A DNA stretch of 53,513 nt from Spirosoma profusum. GTDB taxonomy: Bacteria > Bacteroidota > Bacteroidia > Cytophagales > Spirosomataceae. The notes under the pieces are model-generated. The model was not told the DNA's origin and did not search any database. It saw only the letters and a program-made list of their open reading frames with translations. A program made the translations under genes and the position numbers. The stretch lies in contig NZ_JACWZY010000040.1 of assembly GCF_014699005.1 (NCBI RefSeq), forward strand, positions 1-53,513, written 5' to 3'. This document shows, piece by piece, positions 36,679 through 45,315 of this stretch. Each line of letters opens with the position of its first letter. Positions within the stretch are counted from its first letter, which is position 1.

Positions 36679-38400
36679 ATGCCGAACACCGTAATTCTAG
36701 GATTTTCTCAAGTATTTGGTGAAGAAGAAGTTAGGCCAATAGAAACGTATTTTTCAGGAATTAGTCGAAAAACCTTATTAAAAGTTGGTGCTCTTCTAAT
36801 TTATTTTAATACGATAGAAGCTAATAATGGTAAGACCGATAATGAAGAAGTTTTAGGACGATGGTTTGGTAACCATAATTCTAAGGAGCGAAATCGTTTA
36901 TATAATTTAATATTGGAAATTGAAAAAAATATTGAAACTAAAATTCATATAATAACTACACAAGGAAGCTTATCCTTCTTTGAATATGTATTTGATCACA
37001 TTACAGAAGAAGTTGATTTAAAAGCAGAAGCACAACTTGAACTCGACTTATTTAAAGGCTATCTGCTTATTAATCAAAAAATCGTAAACGAAGCTGATGA
37101 GACTGCGATCCATACAACAAATAATTTATCAGGATTTAGTAAAGTTACTGCGATGTCAATTTGTCGAAGTTTGGGATATTGGGATACCTTAAACTACGAT
37201 ATTAGAGAAATTTTATTAGCTCAATTCGCAAAATTGAGCCATTTCATTGATTTCTCAAGTACGAGTCTAAAGCTGTCATATTTATGCAATAAATTTTTAG
37301 AGAACCTAGAGTGTGATTCATGGAAGAAATTTTTAATTAAATACCTGCCAGTTATTCTTTTCGAACTTTCTAAAGGGGATAAAACTATAACATCGATTGA
37401 AGTACCAGTTAACGAAGATTATGAGGAAAATAAACGGTTTCTTGAAAATTATATGCTGCAAGATAAAAATCCAATTGCAGACGTTGATTTTCGTTTAATA
37501 AGAAATTCACCTTTGTTTAAAGAAGATGAAGGTAAGTATACTATAATCTATAACTTATTCCTCATTGAAAAATTATATAAAAGTTTAATGTTTAATCTAA
37601 GATCATTAAATCTAACTTTGGAGAATGATAAAAAAATACCAGAATTAAATAGTTTTATATGTCAAAATTTTTCAGAAAATTATTTATTTTATAATGAAAT
37701 ACAATCTATTTTTAGAAATACAACAATTTTAAAAACTGGCTCTGAAATCAAAGCAACTGGTGTAACAGCAGAACCTGATTTATATATTAGAAATAATAAT
37801 AATATTGTACTTTTTGAAAGCAAAGATATTCAGATTGAATCAACTGTAAAGATGTCAAGCGATTATGGTATAATATCGGATGCTCTAAAAAGTAAATTGT
37901 ACTTTGATACCAAAGCTAATGGTAATATTAAACCGAAAGCAGTCAAACAGTTAGTCTTAAATCTTAATCGTGTACTTGATAAAACATTTCAATTTGATAG
38001 CGATTACGATACCAAAGATCTAAAAATTTATACAGTAATTGTGGTATACGAAAGATTATTTGAGGTTCCTGGTTTAAATAGACTGCTTATATCTTGGTTT
38101 AAGGATGAGTTGCTGGCAAATGGTTTAGCATTAAATCAAACGATCAGACCTGTTATACTAATAAATTTTGACTTATTTATTTTTTATAAACCGATTATTG
38201 AAAATAACATTGACCTGTTTTGCGCTACAATAGAAGAGTATTTTATTGAAATTGATAAAAATGAAATTGAACCTTTAGAGAGGTTACAGTCCTTCAATCA
38301 CTATTTCAGAAATAAATTCCGTGCTAAATATAGCGATATTGCAACTCATGCTGGAAACCGTATTATGGAAATAAGCAAAATGCAAATAGGGGAATTATAG
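36679..38400 (+). CDS. putative PD-(D/E)XK nuclease-fold protein
   Basis: 573 aa. The first 350 residues are helical and unrecognised. Then comes a pattern fitting the PD-(D/E)XK nuclease core: a helix with E340 (FYNEIQSIF), P366-D367 in TAEPDLYIR, a hydrophobic strand, and E380-S-K382 in IVLFESKDI. A helix with Lys/Gln residues (KPKAVKQLVLNLNR) follows. The base composition is more AT-rich than the operon upstream, and a 112-bp gap with an inverted repeat precedes it. It may therefore be a separate arrival or an independently controlled effector. Likely role: nuclease effector linked to the phosphorothioation island. Moderately sure of the fold, unsure of the function. Confidence 0.6.
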   Translation: MPNTVILGFSQVFGEEEVRPIETYFSGISRKTLLKVGALLIYFNTIEANNGKTDNEEVLGRWFGNHNSKERNRLYNLILEIEKNIETKIHIITTQGSLSFFEYVFDHITEEVDLKAEAQLELDLFKGYLLINQKIVNEADETAIHTTNNLSGFSKVTAMSICRSLGYWDTLNYDIREILLAQFAKLSHFIDFSSTSLKLSYLCNKFLENLECDSWKKFLIKYLPVILFELSKGDKTITSIEVPVNEDYEENKRFLENYMLQDKNPIADVDFRLIRNSPLFKEDEGKYTIIYNLFLIEKLYKSLMFNLRSLNLTLENDKKIPELNSFICQNFSENYLFYNEIQSIFRNTTILKTGSEIKATGVTAEPDLYIRNNNNIVLFESKDIQIESTVKMSSDYGIISDALKSKLYFDTKANGNIKPKAVKQLVLNLNRVLDKTFQFDSDYDTKDLKIYTVIVVYERLFEVPGLNRLLISWFKDELLANGLALNQTIRPVILINFDLFIFYKPIIENNIDLFCATIEEYFIEIDKNEIEPLERLQSFNHYFRNKFRAKYSDIATHAGNRIMEISKMQIGEL

Positions 38401-38442
38401 ATTTTTAAAATAGGGTATAAATAATAAATCTGAATAAATAAC

Positions 38443-38474
38443 AAACGGTCAACACAATTCAGAACGGGTCATAA
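38443..38474 (+). repeat. 32-bp imperfect direct repeat, unit 1
   Basis: AAACGGTCAACAC followed by a short variable part and then CGGGTCATAA. Matched by 38649-38680. A partial third unit (AAACGGCCACAC) begins near 38478. Confidence 0.65.
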
Positions 38475-38648
38475 CTATAAACGGCCACACATGAGCTGTG
38501 ATATGCTGGTCCCGGACCAGGCGTACAACGGGGAAAAAAAGCTAAAGAGGAGATGGAAAAATTATTATCCCCAGAAGCAGGTGGTCACTATGGCGGATGA
38601 TAAAAATAGGGGTTAAATTACTGGTCAATAAAAAAATGGATAACCAAT

Positions 38649-38680
38649 AAACGGTCAACACTTTCCAGGACGGGTCATTA
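38649..38680 (+). repeat. 32-bp imperfect direct repeat, unit 2
   Basis: AAACGGTCAACAC..CAGGACGGGTCATTA. Same orientation as unit 1, starting 206 bp downstream of it. Confidence 0.65.
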
Positions 38681-38770
38681 ATAAAATCGTTCAGGAAAAC
38701 CCTCTAAAAACGAGACGAATTGAGAACTCTTAATGTCAGGTGAAGTCATAACTATTATAAGAATCAAACC

Positions 38771-38819
38771 AAAATTGTAACATTTTCTTATCTGCTGATA
38801 CCGAAAATGTTACAATTTT
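38771..38819. repeat. hairpin related to the one inside the rep gene
   Basis: Arms AAAATTGTAACATTTTC (38771-38787) and its exact complement (38803-38819), with a 15-nt loop TTATCTGCTGATACC. The same architecture, with a similar loop on the minus strand, lies at 47657-47700 inside the replication initiator gene. Likely an initiator-recognised site or a relic of one. Confidence 0.7.
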
Positions 38820-39069
38820 GATTAGACAACATAATAGTCATATATCTAATTGCCTGTAGAGAAACGACAACCCTTTTTCACTTTTTTAGCCTCACCGGTC
38901 TACTGGTAACTGACGAGGTACGCTGTAAACAGAGGTGGGACATCCAACTGAGGATTATGACTTTGTGCTTGCCGAACTTATTCCAGAGCTGCTTAGGCAG
39001 GAACCAGTGTTTCTATTCCCTTTTAGAAACGGAGAAGAGCTGATGGAGAAACGCCACCCTAAAATCCTC

Positions 39070-39597
39070 TTAATGTCTTGGCTGGGCAAATTTCTGTGAA
39101 TTATACTGCATGGATTCGCCTTTTGGTATGGAGAGTGACGTCCAGTTTTGGGCCAGCATTTTCCCCAGAAATACCAGTTGGCCAATGTGATAAGTATAAT
39201 GGGCTAACTGCCGGTTAATGGCTTCCAGCACCGAATGTCCTTGATTACGAATATAGATGGTTTTGGTCAAGTCTTCTTCCCTTAGCGATTGGAGGGTCTC
39301 TAAAAGCGCGTGCCAACCTTCATCCCATTTCTGTAGCAATTCGTCTCGAGTCTGAATATCATTACTAAACTCGCCCTCTCGATCACGCCAGCATTTTTAC
39401 CCGTCGGTCGAAAGAAAATCCGTCCAACGACTCAGCATATTCCCCCAAAGGTGTTTCACCAAGATGACAGCGCTGTTGCTTTCAGCGTTGGATTGCCAGA
39501 AAAGTGCATCATCAGGAAGTTGAGCCAATGTTTTTTCGCCTAGCAATTTATAATACTCAAACTGGCGAATCGCACTTTGTAAATAATCGCTTTGCAT
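39070..39597 (-). pseudogene. DUF1572 (DinB-like) protein with in-frame nonsense codon
   Basis: The N-terminal part (MQSDYLQSAIRQFEYYKLLGEK..LVKHLWGNMLSRWTDFL) and the C-terminal part (LREEDLTKTIYIRNQG..RQLAHYTYHIGQLVFLGK) are the two halves of one DUF1572 protein of the DinB/YfiT-like metal-binding helical family. They are in the same frame and are divided only by TAA at 39397-39399, where relatives have a Glu codon in TDGEK. One G-to-T change explains it. Either the gene is freshly dead or the base is miscalled. The family may act as thiol-dependent transferases; the role is unknown. It is 47 bp from the convergent-free aminotransferase gene end. Confidence 0.75.
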
Positions 39598-39644
39598 CAG
39601 GTAAGTTAGATTAGTAGCAAGATCAATCTCGATTTCTGGGAAGC

Positions 39645-40844
39645 TTAGCGTAAAATATGAGCCATTAAATCGACCACTTCATCCATTTCGGCCAGCGTAT
39701 TAAAATAGTGAGGAGAAAGCCGAATCAACCAGTCTATACCCTTACGCTGGAAATCGATTAAGGCGGAGCTCGGATACTGTGCGGTAAAGACCACTCGCCC
39801 CTGTCGCAAAGCCGCTTCGAGCGCCGGTAGCGGTTGACGAGATGTATTAAATGTCAGGATGTTGCCTTGATGAGAGCCCCAGTCTAAGCGGTTAATACCG
39901 TCGAGCTGCTCCAGACCGGTTCGGAGCCGACGCATCAGGCGTTGGTTCTGCCCCCTAATCGCTTCGATACCCACTTGATTGGCGTAACGAATGGCTTCAG
40001 TTAGTCCTACGTGAAGCAGCGAAACCTCCTGGGGCTCAAACCGGCGGGCATTCGGCTGTAAAGTAAAGGCATCCGGCCCGGTCCACGTAGCGCCCCGTCG
40101 GTCGATAAAGAGGGGAGATAGTCCGGCCTCCAAGACCCTATCCGACACATACAGAAATCCGGTGTTACGGGGCCCGCGCAGAAACTTACGGCCCGTTGCC
40201 ACCAGAAAGTCGGCCTGAAGGAGAGTCACATCGAGCGGCAATTGCCCTGTCGATTGGGCGGCATCCAGCAGATACCAGACGTCGTATTGGCGGCAGAGCC
40301 TGCCCACCTCCTCGGCCGGTAGCACGAGACCCGAGTTGGTCGGTATATGGGTAATGGCGATTAGCACTGGCCGGTGGGCCCGAATCAATTCCTCGAGGTG
40401 AGTCAGATCTAGGTCGCCGTTGGGTAAGTCGTTGATCCGCAGCAAGCGAATCCCTAACCGCTGCTGCATCGACAGAAACGCCAGTTGATTGGAGACGTAA
40501 TCGTTGGTGGTGGTCAGAATGGTATCGCCTGCCCGAAACGGAATGGCCGACAGCACCTGAATGGTGGCATCGGTCGCGCTATAGGCATAGGCAATGTTGC
40601 TCGGATGGGTGTTCAATAGCCGGGCCGTTTCGTCGTAGAACCGGGTGGTCTGACTTATCCGAAGCCGTTCGACTTCGTAACCACCCAACTGGATTTCTTG
40701 CTGAAGATACTCCTGCATAGCCGTTACCACGGGTTGAGGCATCAGGGAAGCACCGGCGCTATTCATAAACAAGCTATCCTGGCAGCCGGGTGTATCGGCC
40801 CGCAGTCGGTCGATATCGAGAGAGGGAATTGGTTGGGATTGCAT
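39645..40844 (-). CDS. class V aminotransferase family protein (isopenicillin-N-epimerase/cysteine-desulfurase-like)
   Basis: PLP fold type I enzyme. Visible: NSAGASLMP at the N-terminus, YAYSATDATIQVLSAIPF, the PLP Asp in YLLDAAQSTGQLPLDV, and the PLP-lysine motif VATGRKFLRGPRNTGFLY. I start it at ATG 40844 (MQSQPIPSLDIDRLR), where family similarity begins. An upstream ATG at 40943 adds 33 unlikely residues that run through the putative regulator-binding repeats. Divergent from a MocR-type regulator gene, so it is probably that regulator's target. Substrate unknown; no catalytic Cys loop of true cysteine desulfurases is seen. Confidence 0.82.
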   Translation of the reverse strand: MQSQPIPSLDIDRLRADTPGCQDSLFMNSAGASLMPQPVVTAMQEYLQQEIQLGGYEVERLRISQTTRFYDETARLLNTHPSNIAYAYSATDATIQVLSAIPFRAGDTILTTTNDYVSNQLAFLSMQQRLGIRLLRINDLPNGDLDLTHLEELIRAHRPVLIAITHIPTNSGLVLPAEEVGRLCRQYDVWYLLDAAQSTGQLPLDVTLLQADFLVATGRKFLRGPRNTGFLYVSDRVLEAGLSPLFIDRRGATWTGPDAFTLQPNARRFEPQEVSLLHVGLTEAIRYANQVGIEAIRGQNQRLMRRLRTGLEQLDGINRLDWGSHQGNILTFNTSRQPLPALEAALRQGRVVFTAQYPSSALIDFQRKGIDWLIRLSPHYFNTLAEMDEVVDLMAHILR

Positions 40845-40901
40845 GCGGCAAAACAAAAGCATCGAGCTGTACGGAAATAGACACACTTTTTCCCCTAGAG
40901 C

Positions 40902-40979
40902 ACCATACAAATTCCTTTTTAGGTAGTTAACCGAAAGAATCAAACTGTATGGTTCACTTTGACAAAATCTGTATGGTAC
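40902..40979. promoter_or_regulatory. candidate MocR/PdxR operator: three TGTATGGT boxes
   Basis: CTGTATGGTTC (40945-40955) and CTGTATGGTAC (40969-40979) are direct repeats 24 bp apart, and an inverted copy TTGTATGGT lies at 40902-40910 (plus strand ACCATACAA). They sit between the divergent aminotransferase and regulator genes. Direct repeats at such spacing are typical of MocR-family sites. TACTTTTG at 40999-41006 resembles the Bacteroidota -7 box for the regulator gene. Confidence 0.5.
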
Positions 40980-41043
40980 TACGTACAGCTGCGACCGCTA
41001 CTTTTGCCCTGTACAATAGAAACACCGCTAGACAACCTCGCCC

Positions 41044-42489
41044 ATGCGTGCAGCTATTCCTCGGTACCAGCAGATCGCTCGCCAGCTTGGTGATAAATTA
41101 CGACTGGGTACGTTAACTGAGGGGGATAAACTCCCCTCGGTTCGTAGCCTCAGCCAGGAGCTTGGCGTCAGCATCAATACGGTGCAGCTGGCCTACTATT
41201 GTCTGGAAGCCGAAGGATTGGTAGAGGCTCGGCCCCAGTCAGGCTACTACGCCCGAACCCTGCTGGAACGGATGAAACACGTACCGCGTCGATCCGCCCC
41301 GCAGGTTATGGCCCCACCGACCTCTCCGTCGGATCAGGATCAGGAGTCGGTACTGCTGAGGCTGATGCACCAGCAGCGACAACCCGGCTGGCTGCCTTTT
41401 TCATTGAGTGTACCCGCTCCTTCGCTCTTGCCAGTAGCGAAGTTAGCGAAGGCACTTCAGCAGGCGCAACGCGACCTACCACACGGCGGAATCGAGTACG
41501 ACCTGATCGCGGGTAATGCGGCACTACGTCGGCAGATTGCCCGCTACGCCCTGTTCTGGGGGAGTCGGCTAACCGACGACGAGATTATCACAACGGAGGG
41601 TTGCACAGCGGCACTGACGCTGTGTTTAAAGACCGTTGTCCAACCGGGCGATACCGTTGCGGTCGAAAGTCCCGTCTATTTCGGGATTCTTCAAACCATC
41701 GTATCGCTTGGCCTGAAAGTACTCGAACTACCCACCGATGCGTTAACGGGCGTTGACCTAGACGTACTGGAAGGCCATTTGCGGGCGGGTCGGGTACAGG
41801 CCTGTTTGCTGGTGCCCAACTTCAGCAATCCGCTCGGTTGCTGTATGCCGAATACCCACAAGCAACGGCTGGTACAGCTAATGGAAACGTATCAGGTTCC
41901 CCTCATCGAAGATGACCTCTACGGCGACCTGCATTTCGCGCCCGAACGACCACTTCCCTGCAAGGCATTCGACCGACAGGGATGGGTTCTCTGGTGCGGG
42001 TCGGTGAGTAAAACGCTGGCCCCCGGCTATCGGGTGGGGTGGGTGGCGCCTGGGCGCTATTATGCTACGTTGCTTCAGGTGAAGCGCTATCAGGCCGGTT
42101 TCTCACCGGGCATCACCCAGCAGGCCGTTGCTACGTTCCTGGCCAACGACCGCTATGAATTGCACCTGCGCCGACTCCGGCAGCGGCTGAAAAGCAACTG
42201 TCAACGCTACCAGCAGACGATTCGTACGTACTTCCCCAGCGGCACCCGGATCAGCGAGCCTCAGGGCGGCTTTACGTTATGGGTTGAAGTCGATGCCCGG
42301 GTCAATACGCTGGAGTTGGCCGACCTGCTGGCTCCGTATAAAATCAGCATTATGCCGGGTCGTTTATTTAGCCTTCAGCCGCAGTACAGCAACTGCATGC
42401 GACTCAGCTACGGCCTGCCGTTTGATGAGCGCGTGGCGAAAGGTCTGCAAACTATCGGCGAACTTATTCATCAGCAGTTGGCACTATGA
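41044..42489 (+). CDS. MocR/PdxR-family transcriptional regulator (GntR HTH fused to aminotransferase-like domain)
   Basis: 481 aa. The GntR winged-helix is at residues 5-75 (KLPSVRSLSQELGVSINTVQ). An aminotransferase-I fold follows from about 115, with the PLP lysine K323 in CGSVSKTLAPGYRVGW and VPNFSNPLGC upstream. These regulators use the fold to sense PLP or amino compounds rather than to catalyse. It is divergent from the class V aminotransferase gene, which is its likely target together with itself. The last codons overlap the hydrolase gene by 4 bp (ATGA), so the two are co-translated. Confidence 0.9.
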   Translation: MRAAIPRYQQIARQLGDKLRLGTLTEGDKLPSVRSLSQELGVSINTVQLAYYCLEAEGLVEARPQSGYYARTLLERMKHVPRRSAPQVMAPPTSPSDQDQESVLLRLMHQQRQPGWLPFSLSVPAPSLLPVAKLAKALQQAQRDLPHGGIEYDLIAGNAALRRQIARYALFWGSRLTDDEIITTEGCTAALTLCLKTVVQPGDTVAVESPVYFGILQTIVSLGLKVLELPTDALTGVDLDVLEGHLRAGRVQACLLVPNFSNPLGCCMPNTHKQRLVQLMETYQVPLIEDDLYGDLHFAPERPLPCKAFDRQGWVLWCGSVSKTLAPGYRVGWVAPGRYYATLLQVKRYQAGFSPGITQQAVATFLANDRYELHLRRLRQRLKSNCQRYQQTIRTYFPSGTRISEPQGGFTLWVEVDARVNTLELADLLAPYKISIMPGRLFSLQPQYSNCMRLSYGLPFDERVAKGLQTIGELIHQQLAL

Positions 42490-44402
42490 AACACCTGGAC
42501 CTGATTGAGCAAGTTGGGCAGGGGATGTTGACGCTAGTTTTCATCCTGGTTTGGGCATTCGGCCTGGTAACGTCTGGATACGCGGCTGACCCCGTGCGTG
42601 AGCAGTATCAGAAAGTTGAATACCGAATACCGATGCGCGACGGGGTTAGGCTATATACCGCTGTATACATTCCCCGCGATGCGTCTCCGGTCAAGACCTA
42701 TCCCTTTCTGATGCAACGTAGCTGCTTTGGATCGATGCCGTATGGGACTGACCAGTATAAAGCCACGCTGGGTCCTTCGCCCAGGCTCCAGGCGGATGGG
42801 TATATTTTTGTGGATCAGGATGTGCGGGGGCGATGGGCTTCCGAAGGGCATTGGACCAACATGACCCCCGTCGTCAGCGACCGAAGAAACCCATCCTCCA
42901 CCAAAGCGATTGACGAAAGCACCGATACGTATGACACCATTGACTGGCTACTCAAGCATATACGGTATCATAACGGTCGGGTGGGGCTGTGGGGCGCGAG
43001 TTATGCCGGGTTTTATGCGATGGCGGGTTCGATCAACGCGCATCCGGCGTTGAAGGCGTCTTCTCCTCAGGCACCCATCGCTGATTTTTTCCGGGAAGAC
43101 ATTCATCACAATGGGGCCTTCACGCAGGTATCGTTGCTGGCGTATCCGCTGTTTGGTGGTGGTCCGACTAGTCCCACCACAGCGCCCTGGTTTAGTAAGG
43201 ACTGGATTCAAACGGGCGGCCAGACCGAGCATGCCTGGCATCAGCAACTGGGTCCTTTAGCAAACGCACAGCCGTATCTAGCCCGAAATGCGTTCTGGCA
43301 GCAAACGGTGGCGCATCCCAATTATGATGCGTTCTGGCAGGAACGAAACATTCTGCCCCATCTGAAGAAAATTCGACCCGCTGTTCTGATCGTTGGCGGC
43401 TGGTTCGATGCGGAAGACCTGTACGGCCCGCTGAGTAGCTACAAAACGCTTGACCGGCACAGTACGGCATCACGTCCGATGCTGGTGATGGGGCCGTTTG
43501 GCCACCGGGGCTGGTCGGAAGAAACCGGTCATACGCTGCACAACGATCTGTATTTTGGCGATAGTCTGGCGACCTACTACCAACGAAACCTGGAGGCTCC
43601 GTTCTTTCACCACTACCTCAAAGGGGCTGGCGACGGCAAAACAGGACTACCTACCGTCTGTCTGTTTGATACCGGCCAGAAAACCTGGCGAACGTTTTCG
43701 CAGTGGCCCATGCCCAACAGTCAGCCGTTACGTTGGTATTTAACGCCTACGGGTCAGCTTAGTACACAAATTACGAAACCGACCGGTTTTCGGGAATATA
43801 GCAGCGACCCCGCTCAACCGGTCCCGTACGGTGAAACGACCCTGACCACCGAGCCCGACTTTAGTGCGTTGTTTCGCTATATGTCGGCTGATCAACGGTT
43901 TATCAGTGATCGGCCTGACGTACTCACCTTTCAAACGGACGTATTGCCGGAGAACCTGACGGTAGGCGGAGAAATCACGGTACGGCTAAACGTCAGCACG
44001 ACGGGTACCGATGCCGATTGGGTCGTGAAGCTCATTGACGTGTACCCACCCGACGAGCCAAATCACCCCTACCTAGTGAGTCCCAAAACGCAGTTAGCCA
44101 AGTATCAGCAACTGGTCCGGGGCGATGTCATGCGGGGGCGGTTTCGCCATAGCTTTGAGAAACCAGAGCCCTTTACCCCCAATCAGGTAACGGATGTTAC
44201 GTTCCCGCTTCAGGACGTACTGCACACGTTTAAAAAAGGACATCGGGTCATGATTCAGGTGCAAAGCAGTTGGTTCCCGCTGATCGACCGAAACCCGCAG
44301 ACGTTCGTCGAAAATATCTACAAAGCAGGCGAAGCCGATTTTAAACCCGCTCGTCATCGGCTTTATGGTGGCTCGGTGATTGAAGTCACTACGTTGCCTT
44401 GA
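42486..44402 (+). CDS. CocE/NonD family secreted alpha/beta hydrolase (S15 X-Pro peptidase-like)
   Basis: 638 aa. N-terminal signal peptide: a hydrophobic stretch at about 13-30, with likely cleavage after GYA near residue 34. The S15 catalytic domain shows IPMRDGVRLYTAVYIP, the oxyanion-region DVRGRWASEG and the nucleophile S172 in LWGASYAGFYA. The acid Asp is probably in VGGWFDAEDLYG and the His in GPFGHRGW. The C-terminal jelly-roll domain (from about 470) ends HRLYGGSVIEVT. It cleaves amide or ester bonds, perhaps N-terminal X-Pro dipeptides or acylated compounds, outside the cytoplasm. It starts inside the end of the regulator gene. Confidence 0.88.
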   Translation: MKHLDLIEQVGQGMLTLVFILVWAFGLVTSGYAADPVREQYQKVEYRIPMRDGVRLYTAVYIPRDASPVKTYPFLMQRSCFGSMPYGTDQYKATLGPSPRLQADGYIFVDQDVRGRWASEGHWTNMTPVVSDRRNPSSTKAIDESTDTYDTIDWLLKHIRYHNGRVGLWGASYAGFYAMAGSINAHPALKASSPQAPIADFFREDIHHNGAFTQVSLLAYPLFGGGPTSPTTAPWFSKDWIQTGGQTEHAWHQQLGPLANAQPYLARNAFWQQTVAHPNYDAFWQERNILPHLKKIRPAVLIVGGWFDAEDLYGPLSSYKTLDRHSTASRPMLVMGPFGHRGWSEETGHTLHNDLYFGDSLATYYQRNLEAPFFHHYLKGAGDGKTGLPTVCLFDTGQKTWRTFSQWPMPNSQPLRWYLTPTGQLSTQITKPTGFREYSSDPAQPVPYGETTLTTEPDFSALFRYMSADQRFISDRPDVLTFQTDVLPENLTVGGEITVRLNVSTTGTDADWVVKLIDVYPPDEPNHPYLVSPKTQLAKYQQLVRGDVMRGRFRHSFEKPEPFTPNQVTDVTFPLQDVLHTFKKGHRVMIQVQSSWFPLIDRNPQTFVENIYKAGEADFKPARHRLYGGSVIEVTTLP

Positions 44403-44479
44403 ACAAGTCATTTTAATGAACCGGATGGTAGGTTAATTCCAACTGCTAATCGTTTATACGTACCATTAATTCGCCCTCT

Positions 44480-45256
44480 ATGAGTCCATCTGATCACGCC
44501 TGGAATGCTGACCTGTACCAGCAAAAACACGCCTTTGTCTTTCAATTTGGAGCGGACGTAGTGAGTTTACTGGGGCCGCAACGGGGCGAACGTATCCTCG
44601 ATCTGGGCTGCGGTACGGGCGAGCTCACCGCTAAAATCGCCGAAAGTGGTGCCGACGTGGTTGGCCTTGATGCATCGGCCTCGATGATCGCTAATGCCCG
44701 ACGATCGTTTCCTCCGCTTACGTTTCAGCAAGGTGATGCCCGCCACTACGTTACGGACCAACCCTTCGACGCCATATTCAGCAATGCTACGTTGCACTGG
44801 ATTGCCGAAAGAGAGCAATCAACCGTATTGACGCATATCTTCCAGGCGCTCAAACCGGGTGGTCGTTTCGTCGCCGAACTGGGCGGCCGAGGTAATGTAG
44901 TCCGCATTCTGACCGCCTTAACCCGGGCGCTGACCGAGCTGGGGATGAGCCCACCCGTCAATCCAAACTACTTTCCGAGCGTTGGTCAGTACGCGACGTT
45001 GCTGGAGAACGCTGGTTTCTCCGTTACGTTGATGGAACTGTTTGATCGCGACACCCCGCTGGCCGATCCAGAAACCGGAATAGGCGACTGGCTGGCCATG
45101 TTTCGAGGGGACGTAGTAAATGCCCTTTCGGACAAAGACCGGCAAACCGTTTTATCGGCTATAAACCACCAGCTTCACCCGACCAATTTTCGCGACGGCC
45201 ACTGGTTTGCTGACTATAAACGCCTGCGTTTTATGGCCGTAAAACCAGCTATGTAA
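44480..45256 (+). CDS. class I SAM-dependent methyltransferase (trans-aconitate methyltransferase-like)
   Basis: 258 aa. Motif I is ILDLGCGTGELT (39-50), then GLDASASMIANAR, the FDAIFSNATLHWI motif (substrate-side, as in Tam-type enzymes) and LKPGGRFVAELGG. It methylates a small carboxylate or related molecule with SAM; the exact substrate cannot be told. 77 bp downstream of the hydrolase gene and 59 bp before the panE start. Codon use and GC content match the core-like block. Confidence 0.85.
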   Translation: MSPSDHAWNADLYQQKHAFVFQFGADVVSLLGPQRGERILDLGCGTGELTAKIAESGADVVGLDASASMIANARRSFPPLTFQQGDARHYVTDQPFDAIFSNATLHWIAEREQSTVLTHIFQALKPGGRFVAELGGRGNVVRILTALTRALTELGMSPPVNPNYFPSVGQYATLLENAGFSVTLMELFDRDTPLADPETGIGDWLAMFRGDVVNALSDKDRQTVLSAINHQLHPTNFRDGHWFADYKRLRFMAVKPAM

Positions 45257-45315
45257 TAGATACCCTATTCGGTAATTTACCTGAGTTGCTCAAGCCCATC
45301 CTGCGTACTTTTCTC

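Larger units (their letters stand above)
38401..39069. other. non-coding right edge of the defence island
   Basis: Holds a pair of 32-bp imperfect direct repeats, a small palindrome CTGGTCCCGGACCAG near 38501, and the 17-bp-arm hairpin at 38771. From about 38930 a plus-strand frame (..EDYDFVLAELIPELL..) stays open to about 39099. It may be the tail of a lost gene but has no start. Confidence 0.5.

Noticed and set aside
16871..38400. BREX or Dnd classification
   Set aside because: No PglZ, BrxL or methyltransferase (BREX) and no DndD/DndE; DUF4007 plus short PP-loop enzyme fits Ssp better.
38931..39099. Plus frame reading EDYDFVLAELIPELL..
   Set aside because: Protein-like but has no start and overlaps the DUF1572 gene; at most a gene remnant.
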